Shown one piece after another: positions 1 through 9,732 of a DNA stretch of 64,000 nucleotides; position 1 is the first letter of the stretch, and every line of letters starts with the position of its first letter. A program made the translations under genes and the position numbers. The notes under the pieces were generated by a model. The model saw only the letters and a list, made by a program, of their open reading frames with translations. It searched no databases and was not told where the DNA came from. The stretch is from Aspergillus flavus. Its lineage: Eukaryota > Ascomycota > Eurotiomycetes > Eurotiales > Aspergillaceae. The DNA lies in assembly GCF_009017415.1 (NCBI RefSeq), contig NC_092405.1, positions 1,488,001 to 1,552,000 on the forward strand. The letters are read 5' to 3'.

Positions 1-322
1 TGAAAGACAGAAAATTAGTGCTGGTGAAACTCTGGGTCATATATGCTAAGAAGAGCAAATTAATTTCGCCTCTGGTGGAGAGCGAGTGGATCGTTGAGTT
101 TAAGTGATGTAGATCTTTTGAGATCTAAAGATCTCACTCGCAGCTGAGTAGCCTCGTCGGGCTCCCGAAATGGAACGAAAGTTCAGCTCAGCTCAGCCAC
201 GTCGTGACTCAACTCGTGGTCAATTTGTCGCGGAATTAATTGGTTAAGTCGATTTCCGACTTGAGGCGTAGAATACAGAGCTGAAAATTGAACTATCATG
301 CTCCATTACCGTATTAACAAGC
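1..322. other. gene-free left edge with nested palindrome
   Basis: No coding sequence is recognised here. The stretch lies 3' of the leftward P450 gene and probably includes its 3' UTR. It holds a nested inverted repeat: GCGAGTG at 82-88 pairs with CACTCGC at 135-141, and inside it AGATCTTT at 111-118 pairs with AAAGATCT at 127-134. Short GCTCAG/GCTGAG repeats follow at 141-200. Confidence 0.6.
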
Positions 323-1920
323 TCACGCTAATTCTTCATACTCAATCCAACAATCGTCATACTGCATTTCCAGATAACTCTTCCCCCGAAGCTCCCCTAC
401 GCTCACAAACTTCCAGCGTCGAATGATGGCCATGACTGCCTTTGCAAGGACTAGCCAGGCCAATTCTTTACCAACGCAGCCTCGCGACCCTTTGCTGAAA
501 GCCACCAGTTTGGCTTCCATCTCCCGACGTTGTGACTCGTCCCCTAGCCATCGCTGTGGAAGCCATTGATCAGCATCGTGGCCCCAAATTTTACGCGACC
601 GGCCTAAAACATAGGAATTTGCCGACACTGTGGTACCGATGGGGAGTGGAGCTGGAAGAGTGGATACTATAGTTTCGGCACCGCGTCTGATGACTCGAGG
701 AAAAGCTGTCGGAAAAGAGGCGCAATGACGCAGAGTCTCTTTAACAACCGCTTGAAGCTCGAGGGAGAATGGTGGTGCTTCGACATCAGCCTCCTTTCGT
801 AGCTTCTCCTGCCATAGTTGACCTTCCTGTGTTCCCAATTGGTAGACCATGGCTGTTAGAGCCGCAGCTACGCTACCCGGTCCGGCAAACACCAGGTTGA
901 CTGCCTCCGAAAATACTTCATCTTGAGTCATCCGACTGGAGTCATCAAGAGGAATATCTAACCAACTTTTTACGATCCCGGGCTGTGCAGGTAGGCTAAC
1001 CTGTTCAGGACGCCGAAAGATCATGGTGTGGCTCGAAGTCATGAGTGCCATCATTCCTGTGGGACCGCCCTGTTTGCTGGTAGTCAGCGTGCGCAACACT
1101 CCACTGATGAGACGGCTGTTCATGATCCAGCCGTATGATGGGCAGAGCGAGAAGCTCCACGCCATCTTAACCAACTTGCGCATGGCCGAACACATATCGG
1201 CCCCGGTCGCGGAGTCGGTATACGGGTGCGAAACAACATCGGGGCCATATATAAGCTCGAGCATGACATCCATGGTGAACCGATGAGCCAGCGGTGCCAG
1301 ATTCACCGCGGCCATCTCGCCATCTTGTCTTGACGCGGACGCGGCATCCGCCCGTGTAAAGAAGAGGTCCACATGCTTTGTTACAACGGATTCATATCTT
1401 GTTATCTTCGCGGTTGTCAAGGCTGGTCCAACTACCTTGCGTTTCCTCTGCCGATGATCTGCATCAGTTTTTAGAGCGAACACGCTCGGCACGCGATTGT
1501 CGCGAGGGCGGCCAAACAGATAGAAGTCGTCTTTTTCGACCGATTTATTAAAACCGTAGATCGCATCGAAGTCATGTAGGTCGGAGAACGAGAGCCAATT
1601 TGGGGCTACGCGGACAACATGACCATATTTATCATGCAAATGCTGCTCTGAAAGATGATGTTGACCGCCAAAAAAGGTGAACAGTCTCCTTTATGTAGAT
1701 TGGTCAGTGCGCTTGGCAATTTAGCCCATCGAACAGGGTGTTAATCTTAGCTCCGATGGTAAATGAAGGCTAGATTTAGGACGAACCAGAGATTGGTAAA
1801 CCGAGCCAAGAAAGGTCCGGGGTAGCGCGCAAGCGGATGGAAGTAACACTGATAGATCACATGGGCGGCCAGGGCGGCGAGGGCAACCTGAACGACGATA
1901 AAGGCCGTACTGGAGACCAT
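323..1920 (-). CDS. cytochrome P450 monooxygenase
   Basis: Two exons, 1920..1787 and 1688..323, give 499 residues, a normal length for a microsomal fungal P450. The intron has donor GTTCGT and branch ACTGAC, and the join restores the run NLWRLFTFFGG. Exon 1 supplies an N-terminal membrane anchor followed by the YFHPLARYPGP segment typical of fungal P450s at the ER. The heme loop FSKGSRGCVG has its cysteine ligand near residue 449, and the K-helix ETLR is near residue 362. The I-helix reads AGPGS near residue 313, so the usual acidic residue and threonine of AGxDT are absent; some fungal P450s vary here. The substrate cannot be read from sequence. It is divergent from the regulator-like gene at 3357, and an SDR and permease lie nearby. 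Family call is secure; the first exon is a hand-made model. Confidence 0.9.
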
Positions 1921-3356
1921 GGTCAATGCTAGTATATTGATGGAGGTGTCACAATCACAGTCAAATCAGCCAGGATGCGTTCGTCAGCTTTTGTACCCCA
2001 CGTCACATGTGGGTGATGCACGTGTCTTTCGTATTGAATGATAAACTGGTTGCCTGAACATGAGTCCTCCAAAATAGAATCCCTCTCGCATTTCCTGATC
2101 ATGACTACCTGTTGTGTCCTGGACATCCATCATGTCGAGTTATAGCAAGCTAACTGAAGAGTCTAGGTGATAATGTCCAGTCATGGTGGATCGGATATCC
2201 ATCATGAATTACGAAAAATATAGTTCACCCAAAGAAAGAGACCTGAGCGAAATAACATAACACCAAGAGGACTCGGATCAAGTCGGATACGCGTCATTTT
2301 CCTGATAGGCTCTGGGAATAGCCTATGTCAAGATTAGCAGAAGATACAAGCGACCCCTGATGAACAAATGTGAGAGGTAACAAATCTTCCACGGCGGATT
2401 CAGCCATATCTTTAGGTTCAATCACCATCACATCCGAGCGCGATTGCTTTGACCCTAAGACATGGCGATAGGTTTTGTCGCTATCCCATCATTCGTGTCT
2501 GTTCAATGGTATAGCGAGCTGGCTGCGACATTGTCTTCATAGCTAGGGGCATATAATGAAGCAACTATTGCAATGAGCTGGTTCAGAGCAATTTTCCAAC
2601 CGGAGCTAGAGCCTAGTTATCATTTGGGGGAGGGGGGTCATAGAGCGAGGCTATGAGCTTAAAGAGGTGCGATGTGGAGACACGAGTTCGACCTAGCCCG
2701 TCGCTGACAATGATAGGGGCAGGTTGCCATTGCGATATGAGAGCAACGCAGCATTCCATTCACCAGCCCAGCTGCGGGGAAATGTTTTCCGAGGGATCAT
2801 TATTTGTTTCAAGTCGGCAGACCAGCAGATATGTCACCGACCATGAATCAGATTGTGGGAGGATTGTTCTTCTCTGAGGGAATTCACATTCAAAGAGCTG
2901 AAGAAGGGAATGGAGGAAGCGACTAGTGTTGATAGTCCGCGCCAAACCAGAAAGATCGCCTTCAAAACCCTTAACTCCGATGGTCGATCTCCGGTCTCAT
3001 TGGTCGGTGGTGGTGGGGCACATCCACTTAGGGGACTTTTGGACCATCAAAAGGATTTTAGTCCAGGTCGGCTACGGCTGAGCAGTCAATCCGATCCCCT
3101 CTCTCTTGCCTTATCACATCCAGACCCCAGACACCCCCCCAAACTAATGACAGCTGCTTTACCTCCTTAAATTCTCGCCCCGTCGTCTTCTCGTAACCCA
3201 GTCGAGACGCAAAGTAAAAGAAACAAAAATCAAAGCGTTGAATGATATTTGTCCTTGCGTAGGATTCATTCGGCGGCTACATTTTTAGTACTATAGCATC
3301 CCCACAGACACACCCTCAATCAATCGAACTTTGCCCCTCCAGCCAACGAATTCAGG
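1921..3356. other. divergent intergenic region
   Basis: This 1.4 kb separates the P450 (leftward) from the regulator-like gene (rightward) and should hold both promoters. Short ORFs within it have no recognisable domain and no supporting splice structure. The last 250 bases before 3357 are rich in pyrimidine runs, as in fungal 5' leaders. Confidence 0.5.
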
Positions 3357-4295
3357 ATGGGCATGGAGTTTGTCTTTATAAATGTCAAAGAGCCGAAAGA
3401 CGCTCTGCAGCTCGCTAAGGAGCCCGAAATTCGATCTCACGTGGCTCGGTACCAGTGGAAGAAAATCGAGAATCGCCCGTCTCTCAAGCGAAAACGAAAT
3501 GCGGTGCTATCGTTCTGCATGGACATAAGCTGTTCAGCAACCTGGCAGTCACGAAGCGATTCCGAGGACGACTCTCCCGAGATTCCGGACACGTCCTCCA
3601 CCATCTCCATCCCTCTGCAGTTAGGGGGACTGCGAGACGACCCTTTTCGGTCCTATCCAGCCAGTTTCAAGCCGTTCATGCCGGTCCTCGTGGATCACTG
3701 TAAGTTTGAAATTAGTCTCACCATCCATAGCAAGTAGAACCGTACTGATGGTGCTCTATAAGACCTGGTGCATATGGCCGTGGACATCCCCGAGCTCGAT
3801 CAACCAGGGAATAAAGGCCTTCTGAGAACCAGCTGGTTCCCTTTGGTGATGACAAATCGCGCACTCTTCCTAGTCATCATGCTACTCGCAGCATCCCATT
3901 ATGCGTCTGTGAGCGAGCATGCCGCAGGTATGAAAATAGACCTTCTCAATCTTCGTTGTAAGGCGGTCCAAGCCATCAACGATGCCTTGAAGTATCAACC
4001 ACCGGACCGCGTCAATGATGCACTGATAGGTGCGATAGCGAAGATGGGAAGTTATGAAGCGATGTACGGGGACATGGCGAGTTATAGCGTGCACATGAGA
4101 GGACTCACCCGGGCGGTTGGGATGCGAGGCGGTTTATCAATGCTTGGTCTGAATGGATTACTCCGCCGGATAGTGGTCTGGATCGACCGCAACGCTGCCT
4201 TCCTGCACGGATCGGCGCTCTATTATCCTGGCGCTACCTTTGCACCGGGTCAGGCTCCCGAGCCCAATCCTGGTCATTTTCTTGCATCTTCGTAA
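3357..4295 (+). CDS. fungal regulator-like protein without DNA-binding domain
   Basis: Two exons, 3357..3699 and 3763..4295 (donor GTAAGT, acceptor TATAAG), encode 291 residues. The N-terminus MGMEFVFINVKEP followed by RSHVARYQWKK is the signature of a large Pezizomycotina family usually annotated as fungal-specific transcription-factor-like. The C-terminal half matches the helical domain of that family, including a WIDRNAAFLHGSALYYPG segment and an EPNPGHFL tail. No Zn2Cys6 cluster, zinc finger or other DNA-binding motif is present, so direct promoter binding is not supported. A basic KRKRN patch near residue 45 could serve nuclear import. Length is at the short end but both termini look natural. 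Lying between a P450 and an SDR, it could be a local regulator; that is inference. Confidence 0.75.
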
Positions 4296-5058
4296 TTGAG
4301 TAACAGCTTTCGGGGTGTCGGTCTTGTATTTATGTATGTAATATCAGTAGCGTGGGATCAGGAGTTAATAGGAAGTTCTCTTTTTTTCATCCTGCCACCT
4401 GTCTTTTTTTATTCCCCTGTTGACGACCGCAACGTGGCTCTCACCTCGTGACTTCCCTTTTCAGGTCGGCGTCCTGTCTAAATCGGGATATCACTCGCGG
4501 ATGGACCACACGCTATCCGGTTAAACTCTCAGATCAATCAGATTGTAATCCCCGGCGCAAATTCTCCCATTGGATCACCATATCTCAATTTAACAATCGG
4601 GAATCATGACAGTAAAGCAAACGGATCATGCAAATATGCAATATCCCAAATCGGACATCACAGTTAACCAGTCCAGACCCGCCACCAACCAAGAACAACT
4701 AAAAGTGGAGTCGGACCCTCACCACCCCGCTTACCGTTTCCGGATAGCACATACTTAACTCAATTCAAACCAGAACCGAATATGATTGAAATCCCTGAAA
4801 CAAAGAGATTCAAACTCCGGGAATGGTTCCAGAGGATAAGTCTGGGTCGACGACATCATCATGGCTCTACGGATCATTATAAAAGGACTGGATTCTGACA
4901 TGTCGGATTCTTCTTCTTCTTACGCTTCTTCTTCTTCATTCAAAGATCGCTGCGAAGTATAACACAATTCATCTCAATATCTACGCAAATAATCAACCCT
5001 TCTACCTTTATACCAACTCACTCGCACCCAATCCCACACTCACACAAGAATAAGGATA
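4296..5058. other. intergenic region, SDR promoter
   Basis: No gene is seen. The first part is the 3' region of the regulator-like gene. The rest is the promoter and leader of the SDR gene, with a TATA box at 4878-4884 and CT-rich leader sequence from about 4910. Confidence 0.6.
4878..4884 (+). promoter_or_regulatory. TATA box of SDR gene
   Basis: TATAAAA lies 175 bases upstream of the SDR start codon. It is followed by TTCTTCTTCTT-type pyrimidine tracts, which in filamentous fungi often mark transcription start regions of well-expressed genes. The spacing would give a leader of roughly 100-140 nt. Confidence 0.55.
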
Positions 5059-6072
5059 ATGGCCCTCAACGGAAAAGTCGCTCTCATCACCGGCGGTGTG
5101 AAGAACCTTGGTGCCGCCGCTGCCCGCGAGCTCGCCGGCTCCGGCGCGAACCTTGCCCTCCACTACCACTCCGACAGCAGCAAGGGCGACGCTACGACAC
5201 TGGAGGCTGAGCTGAAGAAGTCTTATCCCAATATCAAGGTCGCGTTCTACCAGGGTAACCTTACCTCCGCCGGAGCCGTGACGAAGCTCTTCCAGGATGC
5301 CCTGAAGGACTTCGGAAAGATTGATATCGTGGTCAACACAGTGGGCAAGGTGCTCAAGAAACCTATTACTGAAATTACGGAGGAGGAATACGATACTATG
5401 TTTGCGTACGTCTATTCCCTATCTATCTATCTATCTATATATTTGCACTCTATATTTATTTGCAGAGAAAGCATAAGCAACGAGTGATGGGACTGACACC
5501 TTGGAAATGAAATAGGATCAACTCCAAAACGGCTTTCTTCGTCCTCAAAGAAGCTGCCGCACACGTCACGGACGGGGGCAAGATCATCACGATCGTCACT
5601 GCCCTCCTTGGCGCTTTCACGGGATACTATACTTCCTATGCTGGTAGCAAGGCCCCGGTTGAGCACTTCACTCGGTATGTACCTAGTTACCTATAACCAA
5701 CCAAACCCAACCCATCCATCCACAAGTCCTATCACTAGCACAAATACTAACAAGTCAACAGAGGCGTCTGCAAAGAACTCCAATCCCGCCGCGTCAGCGT
5801 CAACAACATTGCCCCGGGACCGATGGACACCCGTAAGTTCTTCTCGAAGAAACCCCAAGAGCAAGAAAACAATGTCTAACCCATTACTCGAACTAGCTTT
5901 CTTCTACCCCCAGGAATCCCCCGAGGCTGTCGAGTTCCACAAGTCCAACGGTATGGGCAACCGTTTGACGATGGTCGAGGATATCGCTCCGATTGTTCGG
6001 TTCCTCTGCACGGATGGCGCCTGGATCACTGGCCAGACCATCTTCGCTAACGGTGGATATACTACTCGCTAA
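5059..6072 (+). CDS. short-chain dehydrogenase/reductase (SDR)
   Basis: Four exons, 5059..5405, 5516..5674, 5762..5832 and 5897..6072, encode 250 residues, the classical SDR length. The Rossmann glycine motif TGGVKNLG is at residues 11-18 and YAGSK (Tyr157, Lys161) is the catalytic pair. The C-terminus WITGQTIFANGGYTTR is typical of the 3-oxoacyl-reductase-like subgroup. Two positions are unusual: the catalytic serine 13 residues before Tyr157 is Thr144, and the NNAG motif reads NTVG. It is likely a soluble NAD(P)H-dependent carbonyl reductase, but the substrate is unknown. Intron 1 carries a CTAT microsatellite at 5420-5439. The gene converges on the NCS1 permease, with which it may share a function. 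Confidence 0.88.
5420..5439. repeat. (CTAT)n microsatellite in SDR intron 1
   Basis: Five tandem CTAT units sit just inside the first intron of the SDR gene, 14 bases after the donor site. They are likely length-polymorphic between strains and have no coding effect. Confidence 0.8.
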
Positions 6073-6388
6073 ACGGGTGATTGATGGGCAATGAATGTAC
6101 GGTGTTATGATAATGCCGAAGGTGTAAAAGAGGTTTCGATTCTTTGGTTTGGCGATTTACAAATATTGTGGTTGAGATATGAGGAGCTTGAATAGTGGGT
6201 TAGCTTTTGGATAATCCGACTGCCTTTTTGCTTCGAAAGATTCCTGGACATAGCAACAGTTTCAATAATAAATGTCAATTGAAGAATTATGAAATTGCCA
6301 TCTCATGTGTCCAATTCTATTAAAGTTGATTAAGGATGAAGTCAAAACAATATCACTAAGCAAAGGTATTATAATCATGTCTCATTAA
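6073..6388. other. convergent intergenic region
   Basis: This 316-base stretch holds the 3' ends of the SDR (rightward) and the NCS1 permease (leftward). It is AT-rich, and nothing else was seen. Confidence 0.6.
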
Positions 6389-8400
6389 TCATACAGCGGC
6401 CGATGACCCAGCCTTCGGTCCTTTCCGCTCCTGGAGCGTGCCATAATTTAGAGAATCTGCCTTCACCGGTTCCGGTACATCGTACGCGTCTACTTCCTGC
6501 CCGTACGCAATAGACAGGCTGTCCACATCCTGATCGGCTTCTGACCAGGTGGAGCTGGTCGCGGGAACGGGGAAGAACCGAGTTAGGATGTAGTACATGA
6601 GAGCAGACACCACTATTCCCGAGAAGTAGTTAACGTTGTATATGTATTGGGCGCCCACGGGCACCTTGCGTCCGACGGCACCAGCGAAGCCGACGATATT
6701 GACGAGGATTCCTGCTATATACGAGGCGTATGCCTGCCACGAGAAGCCGTAGACAAATCGGTATGCGGAGCCCTCCTGCGCAGTGTATAGTTCTTTCACG
6801 CGCAGATAGCCCTTGCGGACGATGTAATAGTCACAAAGCATGGGACCCGCGATGGAAGAAAGGAAGATTGAATAGGCTGAGAGATAAGTCGTGAAACTGT
6901 TGGATGAGGCCACGAGGTTCCACTGCACTTCTGTTAGATAGCCCCCAAAGGAAACGCGTCAGGGTACCTACCGGATTCATAGCCAGACCAACAGCGGCGC
7001 AGATATAGCTTCCGCGCCGGATCGTAAGATACCGCGGAAGCAATGCGGTCAGATCTGTACCTGCGGAAACGGAGTTTGCAGAGATGTTCGTCCCCAACTG
7101 AGCTAAAGCAAACCCTGTAGAAATCACAAAGATCCCAAATCGCTCCGCTGAGCTGGCACCAACCTGGAATTTGCCCAACAGGTCTAGAGGGTTCCACACC
7201 ATCTCTCCGCCAAAGATAACCGCCGAAGATGAGGACGCAATGATACCGATGAAGGACGTGACTCCAAAGCCGATGGGAATGGTCAGAAGCTGAGCCCACA
7301 GTGCATCCTTTGGTTTCCGGGCGAACCTCGAAAAGTCGGGATCGTTCACAATCAGCGTTGCAAAATTACCCAGGCAGCTCATAATCGACTTCACCACCGC
7401 CCACGCCAGCGCACTGCCGTGTACGGTGTGTGGCTGATGCACAATGGGCCCCAGGCCCTTGGCGCGTGCGATGGCCCAGGCGAAGAAAGCGATAGCCGCA
7501 ATCGGTGAATAGATTGCCTTGACGGTAAAGAGATGTCGGATTTTGTGAACAGGAAACCACAGGGCTGGTAGGGAGAGTAGCCAAAAGAGGAAAAAGCTCA
7601 CGAAGTCCCTGGTTGTAACGCCCGAACTGGCGGGAATGGTGTTGGGTAGACGATTGTAACTAGGCCAGATCGAGCTGATCATTAATGTCACACACTGGCC
7701 TATTTTGCGTCAGATAAGTTCATGGCAGCATCATCAGGCGCTCTTATGGGGTGGGCGAGGGGCCCAGAACGCAGTGCATACCTCCGATGTAACCCTGAAC
7801 ACCGTACCAAATAACCGCCATTGCAGCTCGATTGAACACCGGCCAGAGCGATCCCCAAACTCCGAATGTGGATCGACAGACCACTGGGAAGGAAATGTGG
7901 TAAACGGCACCGATGCGGCCAGTCAAGCATACAAAACAGGCAGCAATGAAGTATCCGACCCAGACGCAAATCCATGCCTGCCACCACGACAAACCATCAA
8001 CGATCATCGATGACGAGATCATCCACGTATTCTGTTTGAGGCGACGTTGTTAGCATCTTCTCTGTGGAAGGAGAAAGAGGAATTACCCACAATATTCAAG
8101 GAGTCTGCAATCCAGAAGGCGACAAAGTTGAACCATTTCCATTGACGACGCTCGGGTTCGACTGTAAATCACGACGCAATCCCAAGGTTCACTCGGTCAG
8201 CTTTACTCGTCCTCTGGGGATATGATCTCTAGTACACAAAGGAAAAGAGGCAGCAAAGGGCGTCTCGAGGAGATGCGCCGGCCAGTTCAAATGGTCTCAC
8301 CTGGCCGCAAGTCATGGTTCGTCAACATCAATTGTGTGTTGGTCAGGCCGGGCTCTGATGGCACCTCCAACTTCTCGACCCATTCTTTAATTCGTGCCAT
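6389..8400 (-). CDS. NCS1 family permease, Fur type (uracil/allantoin-like)
   Basis: Five exons, 8400..8301, 8161..8091, 8031..7782, 7699..6972 and 6922..6389, encode 560 residues. This is the usual length for a 12-span nucleobase-cation-symport-1 carrier of the fungal Fur/Dal4/Fur4 group. Family landmarks fall across the joins: [11 protein letters not shown], then [20 protein letters not shown] in the first span, [28 protein letters not shown], and [21 protein letters not shown] with [10 protein letters not shown] in the C-terminal half. The protein should import uracil, allantoin or a related heterocycle with protons across the plasma membrane. Substrate cannot be fixed by eye; FurD-like uracil uptake is one possibility. 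The upstream region carries about 13 HGATAR sites, suggesting control by the nitrogen regulator AreA. Confidence 0.9.
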
Positions 8401-8538
8401 AATTTGAGAGTACCCCGTGACTTGGGTGTGAGTGACGGTGAAGCCAAAGGTATTCGTAATGGGATATGATTAGAATAATAGAGGTTTTACATGCAGGATG
8501 GAATAAGGATAGTAATGGAGCCGAGAAGGGGGGCAAGA

Positions 8539-9428
8539 CGATAAAGTGATAGGAGGGAGAGAGACGGAGAGAGAGAGAGATGACAGTAGTAATACTAGTA
8601 ATAGTAGTCCTCCTCTCTCTCTCTTTCTCGTCCGTCCCTCCTTCTTTATAAAGGAAAACAATGGTTGTCAGTGTTGCAGTATGGGGAAGGCATCATCGTC
8701 ATCGACCAGCCCCATTTCAACCAATGAGAAGGCCTCTAGAACCCGATATTGACCCATCCTCACCCACGATAATCCTTGAGGAACCTTCATGACAAAAAGC
8801 TGATAAGAGGAACATCCGATCGCTGCGCCACCGCTTCCTTATCACCCTCCACGAGCCGCTCGCCAAGAGGGGAAATGAGAGCTGACCGCGCCCGTTGGTT
8901 TTCTATTGCTCTATCTGGTCAAGTAACAAAGTGAACGACCCTCCGTTATCTTCGATAAGCTCTCCGCAAACAGGACGTGACTGGGGCTCCTCCGGCATCT
9001 CCAGCCTATGAAAATAACCCGAGTGGAGCCACGGTGGAGTCGGTGGACTGGGCATATCTAATCGCTGCCTCATCGTTTCCCCCGTGCTGACTCGATCACA
9101 TCGAGTAAGCAGTAACTTTTATGCATCCATTCTTTTCTTCCCCGCGGTGGATGATAACGATAAGGCAATATCACGTGAGACATTTCTTCGGTAATCAGAC
9201 ATCTCAATACCTTTTAAAGTTCCCCCTGATCTCTTGAAGAGAAATCTAGAAGTCAGTGGTAGATAGATCCCTTATCTCTTACCAAGCTCCAATTGACCAT
9301 TCCTTTACCCTAAGTGATTATACTAGCCTAGACCTGTATATACCGCTGCTCCTGGCACGGAGCCTGGTTCTTAGGGAATCAGATTTTTGTTTAGCATGAG
9401 GGCGTGTAGATAAGACCAGCTTAGATAA
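8539..9428 (-). promoter_or_regulatory. GATA-factor (AreA-type) site cluster
   Basis: Thirteen HGATAR matches on either strand were read at 8539, 8547, 8767, 8801, 8839, 8946, 8953, 9152, 9158, 9261, 9272, 9408 and 9423. About three would be expected by chance in this length with equal base use. Paired sites at 8946/8953, 9152/9158 and 9261/9272 resemble the closely spaced pairs used by AreA at nitrogen-regulated promoters. The cluster lies directly upstream of the NCS1 permease, a class often controlled by nitrogen metabolite repression. Binding is inferred. Confidence 0.6.
8550..8643. repeat. GA/CT-rich imperfect inverted repeat
   Basis: A purine arm at 8550-8583 (AGGAGGGAGAGAGACGG and following GA repeats) is answered by a pyrimidine arm at 8607-8643 ending CGTCCGTCCCTCCTT. 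About 23 bases of ATACTAGTAATAG-type sequence separate them. In the leader or proximal promoter of the leftward permease gene this could form a hairpin of roughly 30 imperfect pairs. Confidence 0.65.
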
Positions 9429-9732
9429 GGATTTAGCCCTATGAAATCAGCTTGTACTATTTTGTCAAGTGTCGCATACTATATTATGACTACATGGCTC
9501 TAGGATAATACATACCACGTGTTGCCTCAAATGTGGTTTTCGAACAATATAAATTGTAGGCAATGTCACTCTCTATATACATATCAATGATGACATCTGT
9601 AGCATGCGCATCGTCAGACATTCATGGAGTATGATATGTAGACAATATCTGTTAGGCACACTAGACTCCATCATTAACTCCGGGTAATTGTTTAGTCTAA
9701 ACCGCGCCGCTAATTTTAACAACCCAACTCCA

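Larger units (their letters stand above)
8401..9732. other. intergenic region, permease promoter
   Basis: This 1.3 kb lies between the permease start and the URB2 stop codon, both read leftward. It contains the permease leader with a long GA/CT inverted repeat (8550-8643), a cluster of HGATAR sites (8539-9428), and the URB2 3' region near 9440-9732. No gene is supported. Confidence 0.6.

Noticed and set aside
2653..3170. Overlapping small ORFs in the P450/regulator intergenic region
   Set aside because: No recognisable protein features; they fall where both promoters and leaders are expected.
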